Notes: generated from the letters alone by a model not told the origin. A stretch of 64,000 bases of DNA from Actinomycetota bacterium (GCA_005788815.1 SYAZ01000068.1:1-64000), one strand, 5' to 3'. Shown: positions 35,793-45,520, numbered from the stretch's first letter. Numbers and translations: made by a program.

Positions 35793-36452
35793 ATGTCGTT
35801 GGAAGTTGCCACACAGGACTGCAGTGCGCTCACTGAGGCCCAATTGGAAGAAATGCTCACCATTGAAGGTGCGTTCTCTGCTGCCCAATTTGCCAAAGCT
35901 CAACAAGATTGGGTGTTGTGCACGTTGGCCCGACTCGACGGGAAACTACACGGCGTCACATTTTCTACGCTCGAGCGCATCGGTGGAACTCCATGCGTTC
36001 TGCTCGGGCTGATGACCATCAAGCGAAATGCAAAGCGTGATGCAGTGTTGAAGGGTTTAATGACCGAGGCGTATCACCGTGCACTAATGGCTTTCCCCGA
36101 TGAAGACGTTGTGGTCGGAAGTCGTTTCGCTACAGCCGACGGAGTGGAAGCGTTTAAGTCGCTCACCGAAATGATTCCTCGTTTTGATCACCGCGCTGTT
36201 GGAGAAGAACGCGCATGGGGCCGTCGACTTGCTCGCCGGTTTGGTGTTGATGCGAACTACGACGAAAAGACATTTGTTGTATCCACTGCAGGTCAAAGTG
36301 GCTTTCTCGATCACGAGTCATCAAAGCCAGAGAAAATCTCTGCTGAGATTTCCGACTTGTTTAAGGGTGTTAATGCCAAAAAGGGTGGCGTTCTTATCAT
36401 TCATGGTTGGACCATGGCTGAGAGTCTCGTCAAGTTGGGCGCTCGTTCGTAA
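35793..36452 (+). CDS. Hypothetical protein, soluble, about 219 residues
   Basis: I do not recognise this family. The protein is soluble and mixed alpha/beta, with LCTLARLDGKLHGVTFSTLERIGG and LMTIKRNAKRDAVLKGLMTEAYH in its first half, which could fit an acetyltransferase-like fold, and a C-terminal GGVLIIHGWTMAESLVKLG. No catalytic motif is obvious. The frame is open from 35745, but ATG 35793 follows a weak AAGAGGGAG. It lies 5 bases ahead of the nitroreductase gene and is likely cotranscribed with it. The GNAT-like suggestion is weak. Confidence 0.6.
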   Translation: MSLEVATQDCSALTEAQLEEMLTIEGAFSAAQFAKAQQDWVLCTLARLDGKLHGVTFSTLERIGGTPCVLLGLMTIKRNAKRDAVLKGLMTEAYHRALMAFPDEDVVVGSRFATADGVEAFKSLTEMIPRFDHRAVGEERAWGRRLARRFGVDANYDEKTFVVSTAGQSGFLDHESSKPEKISAEISDLFKGVNAKKGGVLIIHGWTMAESLVKLGARS

Positions 36453-36457
36453 CCACC

Positions 36458-37057
36458 GTGGAGTTCGCAGACGTCGTGAAGTCTCGACGGATGTCGAGAG
36501 CATTTTCACAAGTAGCTATTGATCCCTCTCTCTTTGAAGAGTGTGTCGATCTCGCGACTCGAGCTCCAAGTGCCGGAAAAACTCAGGGTTGGTCTCTTCT
36601 TGTTGTCACGGGAGATGAGACCAGTCGGTACTGGGACATTGCGTTACCTATTGAGAAACGAGAGTCTTTTTCTTTTCCGACTTTGATTAATGCACCACTC
36701 GTAGCACTTGTGCTTGCCGACCCACACGCGTATCTCGCGCGGTACTCAGAACCAGACAAAGCATCTACCGGACTTGGTGAGTCGGTCGACGAATGGCCAG
36801 CACCGTATTGGACAATTGATGCTTCGTTTGCAACCATGACGTTGTTGTTGGCGCTTGAAGACAGAGGAATCTCTTCCTTGTTTTTTGCCCATGCACAGGA
36901 AGAAAGACTGCGCGAGTCATTTGGCATCCCGGCTCATGTACAGGTGCTGGGAACAATTGCGTGTGGTTATTCGTTGCCAGACAATGAGCGCAAAGGCAGA
37001 AGTGCTTCGCGTACTCGCAACACCGCTGCGTCGGTTATTCGCCACTCGCATTGGTGA
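36458..37057 (+). CDS. Nitroreductase family protein
   Basis: A 199-residue flavoprotein of the nitroreductase fold. The start [15 protein letters not shown] and the segment [19 protein letters not shown] bind FMN (or a related flavin) phosphate; [20 protein letters not shown] and [13 protein letters not shown] are further family landmarks. Substrate unknown; family members reduce nitro compounds, enones or act in cofactor metabolism. GTG 36458 is 5 bases after the preceding gene. Its last 23 bases overlap the 3' end of the convergent YyaL gene. Confidence 0.85.
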   Translation: MEFADVVKSRRMSRAFSQVAIDPSLFEECVDLATRAPSAGKTQGWSLLVVTGDETSRYWDIALPIEKRESFSFPTLINAPLVALVLADPHAYLARYSEPDKASTGLGESVDEWPAPYWTIDASFATMTLLLALEDRGISSLFFAHAQEERLRESFGIPAHVQVLGTIACGYSLPDNERKGRSASRTRNTAASVIRHSHW

Positions 37058-39032
37058 TAATTCGTTGGCGTAGGTCATCTGGTGTTTGTGCGGGCAACAA
37101 GCACACATGGTCTCTGCACACATACGCCATCCCTTCGGTGCGGCCTTCCCACAGAGGCGACGAGGTAGGTTCACCCCACGCCACCACGGCTAACGGCAGC
37201 CATTGGGAGTGCACAACATTCAACAGGGCAGGTTGAATGCCAGGGATAACGATCTCTGTGACTCCTTCTTCGAGAAGGCTGTTTGCATAGGCAGCATTAC
37301 AAAAAGCAGTGGGCGCAGATGGAGTAACGCGTGCAAGAAGCTTGAGAATCTGAACTGCCTTGTCGTTCAAATCAATGTCTGCAGTGAGTGCCGACAATCG
37401 GAGAAATGCAATAGCCGCCACAGAATTGGCAGAAGGGGTTGCGTTGTCCATTAAGTCTTTTTGGCGCACGACTAGTTGCTCTGCATGGTCAGAAACGGTG
37501 AACAGGCCACCGTGTTCTTCGTCCCAATACTCTGCAATCAGTCTGTGCGCTGTGTTATGGGCGAGGGTGAGCCATTGATGGTCGGCGGTTAGTTCGTACA
37601 CGCGCGTAAATGCATCAACGACGTGCGCAAGGTCGTGCGCCAAGGCAGCGTGCTGTGCTTGTGGACGGGCGTGAGATTGCCAACTGCGGTGCCATTGGCC
37701 AGTTGATGTCTGCAAATTGTCACGAAGAAACTCAGCATTACGTACTACCGCTGTAACGATGTCTTCTCGACCAAAAGCTGTTGCTGCTTCACATAACGAC
37801 GACAGCATCATGGCGTTCCATTCACTGAGCACCTTGTCGTCAAGACCAGGTCGGTGGCGAAGAGCTCTGTGTTCAAAAAGCAATGTGCGAGACGCATCGA
37901 TAGATGAGGGGCGTAACAGTGCCCCTCGTTGAGGAATGCGATGAGGAATGTTTCGGCCTTCGAAGTTGCCCTCGTCGGACATGTTCCACCATGTGAGTGC
38001 CTCGTCTGCAGCATCTCCAAGAATGTTTCGAATTTCTGTCGGGGTCCATGTGTAGAAGGCACCTTCTTCGGAATGGCCGTGTTCGTCTAGGGAATCTGCG
38101 TCTTCGGCACTGTAAAAGCCGCCGAGTTCATCGGTCATTTCGTTTAGGAGGTATGTGATTATCTCTTCGGCAATTTGTTGGTAGTGCGATTCGCGAGTGA
38201 CGAGCCATGCGTGGATGTAAACACGCAAGAGCAACGCTTGGTCGTACAGCATTTTTTCAAAATGGGGGACAAGCCATTGGCGATCGACGCTGTATCTGGC
38301 AAATCCGCCGCCGATATGGTCGTACATGCCACCTGACGCCATTGCGTCCAGTGAAACGCGAACCATTGCGAGTAAATCTTCGTTGCCATTGCGTTGATAC
38401 TCTCGCAGCATGAGGTCGAGGGCAAAAGTTGAAGGAAACTTTGGAGCATTGCCAAAGCCTCCCCAGTCTGCGTCGAAATCACCTTGTAGTTTTGTGAGCG
38501 TGTTGGTAAGCATCTCTGCTGAGTTGAGCTCATCTGCCGGCGTGATGTTTCGCGTACGTCCGATTGCTTCGATGAGGGCATCAACATTCTGATTCAGTTC
38601 TTCCCGTCGATTTTTCCATGCATCGTCTACTGCATTCATTAATTGAACAAATGAATTACGTGGGTAATACGTTCCGCCGTAGAAGGGCTCTCCGGTGGGG
38701 GTGCAAAACACTGTCATGGGCCACCCGCCACGACCGGTAAGAGCCTGCACGGCGTCCATGTATACGGAGTCAACGTCTGGTCGTTCTTCACGATCAACTT
38801 TCACGTTCACAAACAGATCGTTCATTACCGCTGCGGTGGGTTCGTGCTCAAAGCTTTCATGCGCCATGACATGGCACCAATGGCAGGCGGAGTATCCAAC
38901 AGAGAGAAGGATTGGTTTACCCGTTCGTTGCGCTTCGGCAAAAGCATCCTCACCCCATTGAAACCAATGAACAGGGTTGTCTTTATGTTGACGAAGGTAC
39001 GGTGAAGATGCTGAGGAGAGACGATTAGTCAC
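37035..39032 (-). CDS. YyaL/DUF255 family protein with thioredoxin-like N-terminus
   Basis: A 665-residue protein. The first 170 residues form a thioredoxin-like DUF255 domain with [18 protein letters not shown] and the redox-type C-H-W-C motif in [15 protein letters not shown]. The rest is an alpha/alpha-barrel resembling N-acylglucosamine epimerases and six-hairpin glycosidases, with [15 protein letters not shown]. Homologues span bacteria to human SPATA20; the biochemical role is unsettled. It lies 5 bases after the inhA-like gene in the same direction. Its 3' end overlaps the nitroreductase gene. Confidence 0.9.
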   Translation of the reverse strand: MTNRLSSASSPYLRQHKDNPVHWFQWGEDAFAEAQRTGKPILLSVGYSACHWCHVMAHESFEHEPTAAVMNDLFVNVKVDREERPDVDSVYMDAVQALTGRGGWPMTVFCTPTGEPFYGGTYYPRNSFVQLMNAVDDAWKNRREELNQNVDALIEAIGRTRNITPADELNSAEMLTNTLTKLQGDFDADWGGFGNAPKFPSTFALDLMLREYQRNGNEDLLAMVRVSLDAMASGGMYDHIGGGFARYSVDRQWLVPHFEKMLYDQALLLRVYIHAWLVTRESHYQQIAEEIITYLLNEMTDELGGFYSAEDADSLDEHGHSEEGAFYTWTPTEIRNILGDAADEALTWWNMSDEGNFEGRNIPHRIPQRGALLRPSSIDASRTLLFEHRALRHRPGLDDKVLSEWNAMMLSSLCEAATAFGREDIVTAVVRNAEFLRDNLQTSTGQWHRSWQSHARPQAQHAALAHDLAHVVDAFTRVYELTADHQWLTLAHNTAHRLIAEYWDEEHGGLFTVSDHAEQLVVRQKDLMDNATPSANSVAAIAFLRLSALTADIDLNDKAVQILKLLARVTPSAPTAFCNAAYANSLLEEGVTEIVIPGIQPALLNVVHSQWLPLAVVAWGEPTSSPLWEGRTEGMAYVCRDHVCLLPAQTPDDLRQRIITNASGE

Positions 39033-39037
39033 GGGCC

Positions 39038-39805
39038 TTATGCACCCATTGCGTGATAGCCACCATCGACATGAATCACTTCACCCGTTGTGGCGGGGAA
39101 CCAATCAGACAGCATGGCAACGACGGTGCGCGCAACTGGTGAAAAATCGGTGACGTCCCAACCAAGCGGAGCTCGCTCGTCCCATACATCTTCGAACTTC
39201 TTGAAACCAGGAATCGATTTCGCAGCCATGGTCTTGATCGGGCCGGCAGCAACAAGATTGCTACGGATTCCTCGTGGGCCGAGTTCTTTTGCGAGATAGC
39301 GGCTAGTGGATTCCAATGCGGCTTTGGCCACTCCCATCCAGTTGTATGCAGGCCATGCAACGGTGTTGTCAAAATCAAGACCAACGATGGTGGAGCCATG
39401 TTCCATCAAGGGAAGAAATGCATCGATCAGAGTCTTCATCGAATATGCAGAAATCTGCATGGCCACGGCAACGTCGCTCCATTGAGCGGCTAGGAAGTCG
39501 TCTCCAAGGCATGCCTCGGGGGCAAATCCGATGGAGTGCAGGACGCCATCGACCCGCCCGAGTGAGGCACGCACTTGTTCACGAACCGTCTCTACGTGTT
39601 CTGCAACTGTGACATCAAACTCGAAGACATCGACGGGGGTGTCGAGGCGACGCGCTGTGCGCTGGGTGAGCGAGAGCGCTCGGCCTGCGCCGGTGAGCAC
39701 TATTTGGGCTCCTTCTCGCTGCGCAAGTTGGGCAACCCCAAAAGCGAGAGATGCGTCGGTAAGAACGCCAGTAATCACAATTTTCTTGCCGTCAAGTAAA
39801 CCCAT
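39038..39805 (-). CDS. fabI: Enoyl-[acyl-carrier-protein] reductase, InhA/FabI type
   Basis: A 255-residue NADH-dependent short-chain reductase that carries out the last step of type II fatty-acid elongation. The catalytic pair is Tyr154 and Lys161 in [13 protein letters not shown], and the stretch [17 protein letters not shown] and [13 protein letters not shown] are very like mycobacterial InhA. ATG 39805 has TACGGT 7 bases upstream. Unlike mycobacteria, no fabG1 precedes it; it is followed by the YyaL gene. It is divergent from npdG by 47 bases. Confidence 0.92.
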   Translation of the reverse strand: MGLLDGKKIVITGVLTDASLAFGVAQLAQREGAQIVLTGAGRALSLTQRTARRLDTPVDVFEFDVTVAEHVETVREQVRASLGRVDGVLHSIGFAPEACLGDDFLAAQWSDVAVAMQISAYSMKTLIDAFLPLMEHGSTIVGLDFDNTVAWPAYNWMGVAKAALESTSRYLAKELGPRGIRSNLVAAGPIKTMAAKSIPGFKKFEDVWDERAPLGWDVTDFSPVARTVVAMLSDWFPATTGEVIHVDGGYHAMGA

Positions 39806-39812
39806 GCTTATG

Positions 39813-39818
39813 ACCGTA
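39813..39818 (-). promoter_or_regulatory. Putative -10 box (TACGGT) of fabI, leaderless type
   Basis: On the minus strand TACGGT lies 7 bases before the fabI ATG (39805), in the 47-base region shared with npdG. Confidence 0.42.
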
Positions 39819-39852
39819 GTTCGGTGGGGGTCTGTGTGTAAGGCTCTACGGG

Positions 39853-40527
39853 ATGCGAATTGGAATACTTGGCGGAACAGGCCCTGCTGGAAGCGCCCTT
39901 GGCGCTCGACTGGCCTCAGTTGGCTTTGATGTCGTACTCGGCTCTAGGTCAAAGGAAAGGGCAATAGAAATTGCTGCTGCTGTCAAAGCCAAATGGCCGG
40001 CATTGACACTTGCGATTACTGGTGGAGATAACGACGATGCATCTGCATGCGATGTCATCGTGCTTGCAACGCCATGGGATTCCGCAGCGACAACTGCCGT
40101 TGACCACCTTGCATTATTGCGTGGAAAAGTTGTCATCAGCATGGCTAATGCTCTCGTTCGTGTTGGTCACGAATTTCAGCCACTTTTGCCACCACGCGGA
40201 AGTGTTGCGGCGCATGTGCAAGCTGCTGTTCCAGAGTGTCGGGTAGTTGCAGCGTTTCACCATCTTCCAGCAACAGAACTTGGACACCTAGGCGATCCCA
40301 TTGACTCAGATGTTTTGATTTGTTCTGATTATGCAGAGGCAAAAAAGATTGCAATGGATATCACTGCGCATATTCCTGGTTGTCGTCCACTAGATGCGGG
40401 TGAGTTGTCGAACGCGACAGCAATTGAGGCATTCACCGCCGTGTTGTTGCAACTCAATGTTCGTTACAAAACTCGCGTTGCACCAAAACTGAATGGCATC
40501 AAGAAGGATCCGCGAGCTGGGGCCTAG
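39853..40527 (+). CDS. npdG: F420-dependent NADP reductase (NpdG)
   Basis: A 224-residue oxidoreductase that exchanges hydride between coenzyme F420 and NADP(H). The N-terminal GILGGTGPAGSALGARLASVG loop and VVLGSRSKERA bind NADP; VIVLATPWDSA and FHHLPATELG are family landmarks. Its presence implies that the organism makes F420, although no biosynthesis gene is in the window. The stop is 4 bases before the mshC ATG, so the two are probably cotranscribed. Confidence 0.88.
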   Translation: MRIGILGGTGPAGSALGARLASVGFDVVLGSRSKERAIEIAAAVKAKWPALTLAITGGDNDDASACDVIVLATPWDSAATTAVDHLALLRGKVVISMANALVRVGHEFQPLLPPRGSVAAHVQAAVPECRVVAAFHHLPATELGHLGDPIDSDVLICSDYAEAKKIAMDITAHIPGCRPLDAGELSNATAIEAFTAVLLQLNVRYKTRVAPKLNGIKKDPRAGA

Positions 40528-40531
40528 CCAC

Positions 40532-41677
40532 ATGACAATGCAGTTATACGACACGGCGAAGCGTGAGATAGTTCCGTTTACGCCGGGTCCATTGGTGATG
40601 ATGTACACATGTGGCATTACGCCATACGATGCAACTCACCTTGGTCATGCGTCAACATTTTTGGTGTACGACATCTTGCAGCGTCGCCTCATTGATATGG
40701 GTCATGAAGTCCGTTGTGTTCGAAACGTCACCGACGTAGACGACCCATTGTTTGCAAAAGCACGCGAATTGGGCGTCCATTATCTAGATCTAGCCGCAGG
40801 AGAGGAAGCACGTTTCAACAGAGACATGGTTGCTCTTGACGTATTGCCTGTGTTCAGTACGCCTCGTGCATCTTCGGCCATCTCTGACATTCGCGGTTTC
40901 ATCGGAATGGTTCTCGACCGTGGCTTTGCATACACGGCCGGTGGTTCGGTGTATTTTGATGTTTCAAAATTCCCAACGTTTGGCGAAGTGTCGCACTATT
41001 CGCATGAGCAGATGATTGAGTTCGCTCGCTTGCGCGGCGGCAACGTGGATGATCCGCACAAGCGCAATCCACTTGACTTTGTGTTGTGGCATCCATCTGC
41101 AGATGACGAACCATCATGGGATGCAACGTGGGGCTCGGGACGGCCTGGCTGGCACATTGAATGTTCCGCTCTTGCCTTGCGAGAACTCGGCACAACAATC
41201 GACTTGCATGGTGGTGGAAGTGATTTGATCTTTCCCCATCACGAATGTGAACGCGCTCAGTCTGAGGCGGCGACGGGCGAGCAGTTCGTGCGACACTGGA
41301 TGCACGTTGCGATGGTCTTCAAAGATGGTGAGAAGATGTCAAAGAGTCTTGGCAACCTCGTCTTTGTCGATCAACTGCGCACGTTATGGGACCCGCGTTC
41401 TATTCGTCTTGCGGTGATTGAGCATCACTATCGCAACGAGTGGGAGTGGGACGAAGAGTTGATGCCTCGTAATCACGAACGGTTGGTTCGCTGGAAGGCA
41501 TCTGTCGGTGGTGGTGCATCGGAAGTGCTAGATATTGTGCGCACGTGTCTCGATGATGATTTGGATACACCTGGGGCACTGCAGGCAGTAGACAAGGCAG
41601 CAGCATCTGGCGCAGATGTTTCTGTGGCTGCGGCCCTTCTCGGTGTGCACCTCGAGTTGGAGATAGGACCTCGGTAA
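40532..41677 (+). CDS. mshC: Cysteine: glucosaminyl-inositol ligase MshC-like (CysS paralogue)
   Basis: A 381-residue class I synthetase relative. Zinc and ATP motifs are clear: C27-G-I-T-P-Y-D-A-T-H-L-G-H with HLGH at 36-39, WHIECSALALRELG, HHECERAQSEA and K268-M-S-K-S. The CGITPYDATHLGH form and the short length fit MshC, which joins Cys to GlcN-inositol in mycothiol synthesis, rather than CysS (CGPTVYD). The frame is open from 40493 inside npdG; ATG 40532 is preferred (40538 possible). A divergent cysteinyl-tRNA synthetase is the alternative. Confidence 0.82.
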   Translation: MTMQLYDTAKREIVPFTPGPLVMMYTCGITPYDATHLGHASTFLVYDILQRRLIDMGHEVRCVRNVTDVDDPLFAKARELGVHYLDLAAGEEARFNRDMVALDVLPVFSTPRASSAISDIRGFIGMVLDRGFAYTAGGSVYFDVSKFPTFGEVSHYSHEQMIEFARLRGGNVDDPHKRNPLDFVLWHPSADDEPSWDATWGSGRPGWHIECSALALRELGTTIDLHGGGSDLIFPHHECERAQSEAATGEQFVRHWMHVAMVFKDGEKMSKSLGNLVFVDQLRTLWDPRSIRLAVIEHHYRNEWEWDEELMPRNHERLVRWKASVGGGASEVLDIVRTCLDDDLDTPGALQAVDKAAASGADVSVAAALLGVHLELEIGPR

Positions 41678-41720
41678 TCGTTGTCGCGATTACCCCGTTT
41701 ACCTCGCCTCAAATCACGAC

Positions 41721-41726
41721 TAGTGT
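41721..41726 (+). promoter_or_regulatory. Putative -10 box (TAGTGT) before plsC
   Basis: TAGTGT lies 9 bases before ATG 41736, slightly further than in the other cases. No Shine-Dalgarno sequence is seen. Confidence 0.3.
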
Positions 41727-41735
41727 CAGTTTGAG

Positions 41736-42488
41736 ATGACACCGCAGGACTCTTCCAAGCCCCGCAATGTTGCAATGACAACGCCGTCACGCAACAAAGC
41801 CCAAGAGCGTTTGCGAAAAATACTGACTCCGGTGAGTCACAAGTTGTGGAATATCACACTTGAAGGTTTTGAGAATTTGCCGACCAGTGGTCCAGCAATC
41901 CTGTGCCCCAATCACATCAGCTTTTTTGATTCTGTTTTCACCATGGTGTTTGCAGGTCGTCAAATTAGTTTTGTTGGCAAAGCCGAGTACATGGATTCGT
42001 GGAAAACGAAGTATCTATTTCCGGCACTTGGAATGATTCCTATTGATCGTGCCGGTGGTTCGAAAAGTGAAGGAGCGTTGCTCGCAGCCGAAGCAGTCTT
42101 GCAGCGGGGTGAATTGTTCGGTATTTATCCAGAAGGAACACGCAGCAGAGACGGCATGTTGTACAAGGGACACACAGGTGCGGCTCGACTTGCATTGAAA
42201 GTCGGATGCCCCATTTTCCCAATTGGCATTATTGGCACTCGAGACATCCAACCGCCCGATACGTTCATGCCAAAATTTGGGCGGGCGTGCACCATCAAAG
42301 TGGGGCGCCCCATAGATGTAACCCGATACATGGATCGTAAAGATGACCATATGGTGCTGCGCGAGATCACGGATGAACTCATGTATGAGATTCGCGAACT
42401 AACGGGTCAGGAATACCGCAATACATACGCCACAAAGAAGGCCGAAAGCATTCCTTCAGACACTGCGGTGATTGAATCAGCTAATTAG
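41736..42488 (+). CDS. plsC: 1-acylglycerol-3-phosphate acyltransferase (PlsC-like)
   Basis: A 250-residue membrane-associated acyltransferase that makes phosphatidic acid from lysophosphatidic acid. The catalytic H60-x4-D65 motif (PNHISFFDS) and the substrate motif PEGTRSRDG near residue 133 are intact, with GMIPIDRAGG between them. No strong membrane helix is present, so it may be peripherally bound. It is the first lipid gene ahead of thrS and the phosphatidylinositol operon, 58 bases after mshC. Confidence 0.87.
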   Translation: MTPQDSSKPRNVAMTTPSRNKAQERLRKILTPVSHKLWNITLEGFENLPTSGPAILCPNHISFFDSVFTMVFAGRQISFVGKAEYMDSWKTKYLFPALGMIPIDRAGGSKSEGALLAAEAVLQRGELFGIYPEGTRSRDGMLYKGHTGAARLALKVGCPIFPIGIIGTRDIQPPDTFMPKFGRACTIKVGRPIDVTRYMDRKDDHMVLREITDELMYEIRELTGQEYRNTYATKKAESIPSDTAVIESAN

Positions 42489-42514
42489 CACCTCTACCGA
42501 GCCTGCAAACTCCG

Positions 42515-42520
42515 TAGAAT
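42515..42520 (+). promoter_or_regulatory. Putative -10 box (TAGAAT) of thrS
   Basis: TAGAAT, close to the consensus TATAAT, lies 9 bases before the thrS ATG. No T-box or other leader RNA is visible; the gap after plsC is only 41 bases. Confidence 0.42.
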
Positions 42521-42529
42521 AGGGGTCTC

Positions 42530-44515
42530 ATGTCAGAGATTTCAGTCCTTCTTCCCGATGGGTCATCGCGTTCGGTGGCTAGTGGCGCCACCGTTGCTGA
42601 CCTTGCAGCGTCTATTGGTTCACGCCTTGCCAAGGCAGCGATTGCGGGCACCATTAACGGAGCAGAGGTTGACCTCACTGTTGGACTGTCAAACGGTGAT
42701 GCGGTGTCAGTGATTACTGCAGATTCCGACGCCGGTCGTCACGTGCTTCGTCACTCCACAGCCCATGTCCTAGCCCAAGCGGTACTCCAAATGTTCCCCG
42801 GTGCACATTTCACAATTGGGCCCGCCATCGAAGATGGTTTCTATTACGACTTCGCATTGCCGAACAATCAAACATTCTCAGATGACGACTTGGCTGCTAT
42901 CGAGATTCGTATGCGCGAGATCATGAAATCTAATCAACCGTTTACACGGTCGGAAGTTTCAGTAGAAGAAGCACTAGCAATTTTCTCTTCGCAGCCGTAC
43001 AAGTGTGAAATCATCGAGCGCGTTACTTCAGGTGCTGCCGACGGTAGTGATGCAGCAGAAGTGGGCGATGGTGGCGCGGTCAGCCTGTATCGCAACTCTG
43101 ATGAGTTTGTCGATCTTTGCCGTGGCCCGCATGTTCCTTCTACAAACCGACTCGGCCACTTCAGCCTTATGAAGGTTGCTGGGGCGTACTGGCGAGGAAA
43201 CGAAAAAGGTCCGATGTTGCAGCGCATCTACGGAACTGCATGGGAATCTGACACTGCTCTCAAAGAACATCTTCACCGTCTTGAAGAAGCAACAAAACGA
43301 GATCACCGTCGACTGGCAAATGAATTAGATCTTCTGTCGTTTCCATCTGAACTAGGCGGCGGTCTTGCTGTGTGGCATCCAAAGGGTGCGATTATTCGCA
43401 AACTGATGGAGGACTACAGCCGTCAACGACATCAAGATGGTGATTACCAGTTTGTGTACACACCTCACCTGGCGAATGCGAATCTATTTGCAAAGTCTGG
43501 ACACTTAGATTTTTATGCCGACGGTATGTACCCACCAATGGAGATGGACAACGGCACTTATTACATGAAGCCAATGAACTGTCCGATGCATTGCCTCATT
43601 TTTGATAGTCGCCAACGCAGCTACCGTGAGTTGCCACTTCGTCTATTCGAACTAGGCAATGTGTATCGCTATGAGCGCGCTGGAACACTTCACGGACTCT
43701 TGCGTATCCGAGGATTTACACAAGATGACAGCCATATCTACTGCACAGAAGAACAGATGGCCGATGAAATCTCCTCATTGCTCGACTTCATTATGTCGGT
43801 ATTGCGTCGCTTCGGATTCAACGAGTTCGAATTCAATTTGTCAACACGTGACCCCGAAAAATCGGTTGGTTCTGACGAAATCTGGGGCAAGGCAACAGAA
43901 GCTCTTCGCGAGGCACTCGATCGTCACGGTGTTGAGTACAAAATCAAAGAAGGCGATGCTGCGTTCTACGGACCAAAGATTGATATCGATGTTCGCGATG
44001 CCATCGGCCGTAAGTGGCAACTAAGCACAATCCAATGTGACTTCAACTTGCCCGAACGCTTTGAACTTGAATATGTCGGCAGTGACGGCGCCCGTCATCG
44101 ACCAATCATGTTGCATCGCGCGTTATTTGGTTCCATCGAACGATTCTTTGGCGTATTGATTGAACACTATGCCGGTGCTTTCCCAACGTGGCTCTCTCCA
44201 GAGCAAGTGCGCGTACTTCCAGTTGCGTTAGCTCATGATGACTATGCACAGTCAGTCGTGAAGCAACTGAAGAAGGCCGGTTTCCGCGTAGAAATAGATC
44301 ATGCTGATGAACAACTTGGCAAGAGAATTCGTAATGCGAAAACCAGCAAAGTGCCATACGTGTTAGTGGTCGGTGATGATGACGTTGCGCATCAATCAGT
44401 AGGCGTTAACCCACGTGGCGGGGAAGTGGAACGTGATGTTTCGGTATCAGACTTCATTGCGCGCCTCGGTGTAGAAGTTGCAGAGGGACAGTTGGGCGAC
44501 CTAGATGTCTCTTGA
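42530..44515 (+). CDS. thrS: Threonyl-tRNA synthetase
   Basis: A 661-residue class II synthetase. An N-terminal TGS domain (LLPDGSSRSVASGATVADL), the editing domain with HSTAHVLAQAV, then the catalytic core with zinc-site motif MNCPMHCLIFDS, the motif 2 region RYERAGTLHGLLRIRGFTQD and the anticodon-binding C-terminus. Length is normal. It opens the thrS-HIT-pgsA-patA-pimA order known from mycobacteria and overlaps the HIT gene by 11 bases. Confidence 0.95.
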   Translation: MSEISVLLPDGSSRSVASGATVADLAASIGSRLAKAAIAGTINGAEVDLTVGLSNGDAVSVITADSDAGRHVLRHSTAHVLAQAVLQMFPGAHFTIGPAIEDGFYYDFALPNNQTFSDDDLAAIEIRMREIMKSNQPFTRSEVSVEEALAIFSSQPYKCEIIERVTSGAADGSDAAEVGDGGAVSLYRNSDEFVDLCRGPHVPSTNRLGHFSLMKVAGAYWRGNEKGPMLQRIYGTAWESDTALKEHLHRLEEATKRDHRRLANELDLLSFPSELGGGLAVWHPKGAIIRKLMEDYSRQRHQDGDYQFVYTPHLANANLFAKSGHLDFYADGMYPPMEMDNGTYYMKPMNCPMHCLIFDSRQRSYRELPLRLFELGNVYRYERAGTLHGLLRIRGFTQDDSHIYCTEEQMADEISSLLDFIMSVLRRFGFNEFEFNLSTRDPEKSVGSDEIWGKATEALREALDRHGVEYKIKEGDAAFYGPKIDIDVRDAIGRKWQLSTIQCDFNLPERFELEYVGSDGARHRPIMLHRALFGSIERFFGVLIEHYAGAFPTWLSPEQVRVLPVALAHDDYAQSVVKQLKKAGFRVEIDHADEQLGKRIRNAKTSKVPYVLVVGDDDVAHQSVGVNPRGGEVERDVSVSDFIARLGVEVAEGQLGDLDVS

Positions 44516-45017
44516 ACAACTGTGGAACGGGTGGAGGGCTGAATACATCGGTACCGCTCATTCGAATTTGACCAATCCTGCTCAGTCAGTCTTTACGTCG
44601 ATTTTGAACTCGGGATTGTCCGATGAAGATGCGTTTATCGTGCATCGTTCGCAATTGTGCTTTGCAATCTTGAATGCATATCCGTACGCATCGGGGCATG
44701 TTCTTGTTTTGCCGTACCGCGAAGTGGCACATCTGGAAGACCTTTCCTCCGACGAATCAGCAGATCTCTGGTCCACTGTTACTAATGCCTCTGTCGCGTT
44801 GAAGGCCTCGCATCGCCCAGATGCATTGAATGTAGGAATTAACTTGGGAACTGCTGCTGGTGGCAGTATTGCTCAACACCTGCACGTTCATATTGTTCCT
44901 CGCTGGAATGGGGATTCAAACTTTATGACTTCAGTAGCAAACACCAGAACCATCCCTGAACCACTCCCTATGACCGCATCAAAAATTCGAGATGCATGGC
45001 CGAAAGAAAAATCATGA
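44505..45017 (+). CDS. HIT-family hydrolase/phosphorylase
   Basis: A 170-residue histidine-triad nucleotide-binding protein. The triad is H125-L-H127-V-H129 in SIAQHLHVHIVPRW; SGHVLVLPYREVAHLEDL is also typical. The mycobacterial counterpart next to pgsA1 is an Ap4A phosphorylase, which makes that activity plausible here. ATG 44505 lies within the end of thrS. Its TGA overlaps the ATG of the following membrane protein, so the operon continues. Confidence 0.9.
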   Translation: MSLEQLWNGWRAEYIGTAHSNLTNPAQSVFTSILNSGLSDEDAFIVHRSQLCFAILNAYPYASGHVLVLPYREVAHLEDLSSDESADLWSTVTNASVALKASHRPDALNVGINLGTAAGGSIAQHLHVHIVPRWNGDSNFMTSVANTRTIPEPLPMTASKIRDAWPKEKS

Positions 45018-45520
45018 CAGACGAAATTCGCGATCAATTACCCGATGATTTGAATGCAGTAGATCACATCGGTGCGTACGACTTTCCCGATAACAGTCGC
45101 CGCCGTATTCCTGGTGTTATTTACTCTGTACTTGCTCTAGTCTGTGTCATTGTTTGGTTTGTTGCTGATAATCAAGATTCTGCTCTCATCAACAAAGGAA
45201 TTCTGTTTGCTGCGGTGCTTCTGGCTGTCATGTCGATTATCAGCATCACCAGTGGTTGGCGGATGTCCATTAATGAATCAGAAGCACTCGTCGAGGCGAC
45301 AAAGTCGGTGGGTTTTGCAGTCGGGCACGCATCTGCTCAGCAAGTGTGGCGAGGGATTCGTAGCCGTCCCACATGGCGCATATTTTGTTACAGCGTGGAA
45401 GAACCCCCATTGCGTCGGGGTCTAGTGCTTGTTGATGCTGTCAATGGCACAGTGATCGAATGTCTGATTGAAGACAATCCAGAAGTGCAAGAGCCCACTT
45501 CTACCGACGTTCGGGACTAG
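45014..45520 (+). CDS. Hypothetical two-helix membrane protein
   Basis: A 168-residue protein not assigned to a named family. A charged N-terminus of about 38 residues is followed by two membrane helices (near residues 39-55 and 64-84) and a soluble C-terminal half (QVWRGIRSRPTWRIFCYSVE). It sits between the HIT gene and pgsA, where mycobacteria have nothing, so it may assist phosphatidylinositol synthesis; that is a guess from position. ATG 45014 overlaps the HIT stop (ATGA). Confidence 0.65.
   Translation: MTDEIRDQLPDDLNAVDHIGAYDFPDNSRRRIPGVIYSVLALVCVIVWFVADNQDSALINKGILFAAVLLAVMSIISITSGWRMSINESEALVEATKSVGFAVGHASAQQVWRGIRSRPTWRIFCYSVEEPPLRRGLVLVDAVNGTVIECLIEDNPEVQEPTSTDVRD

Noticed and set aside
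40532-41677. Ordinary cysteinyl-tRNA synthetase
   Set aside because: The CGITPYDATHLGH motif and 381-residue length fit MshC better, though I keep CysS as the alternative.
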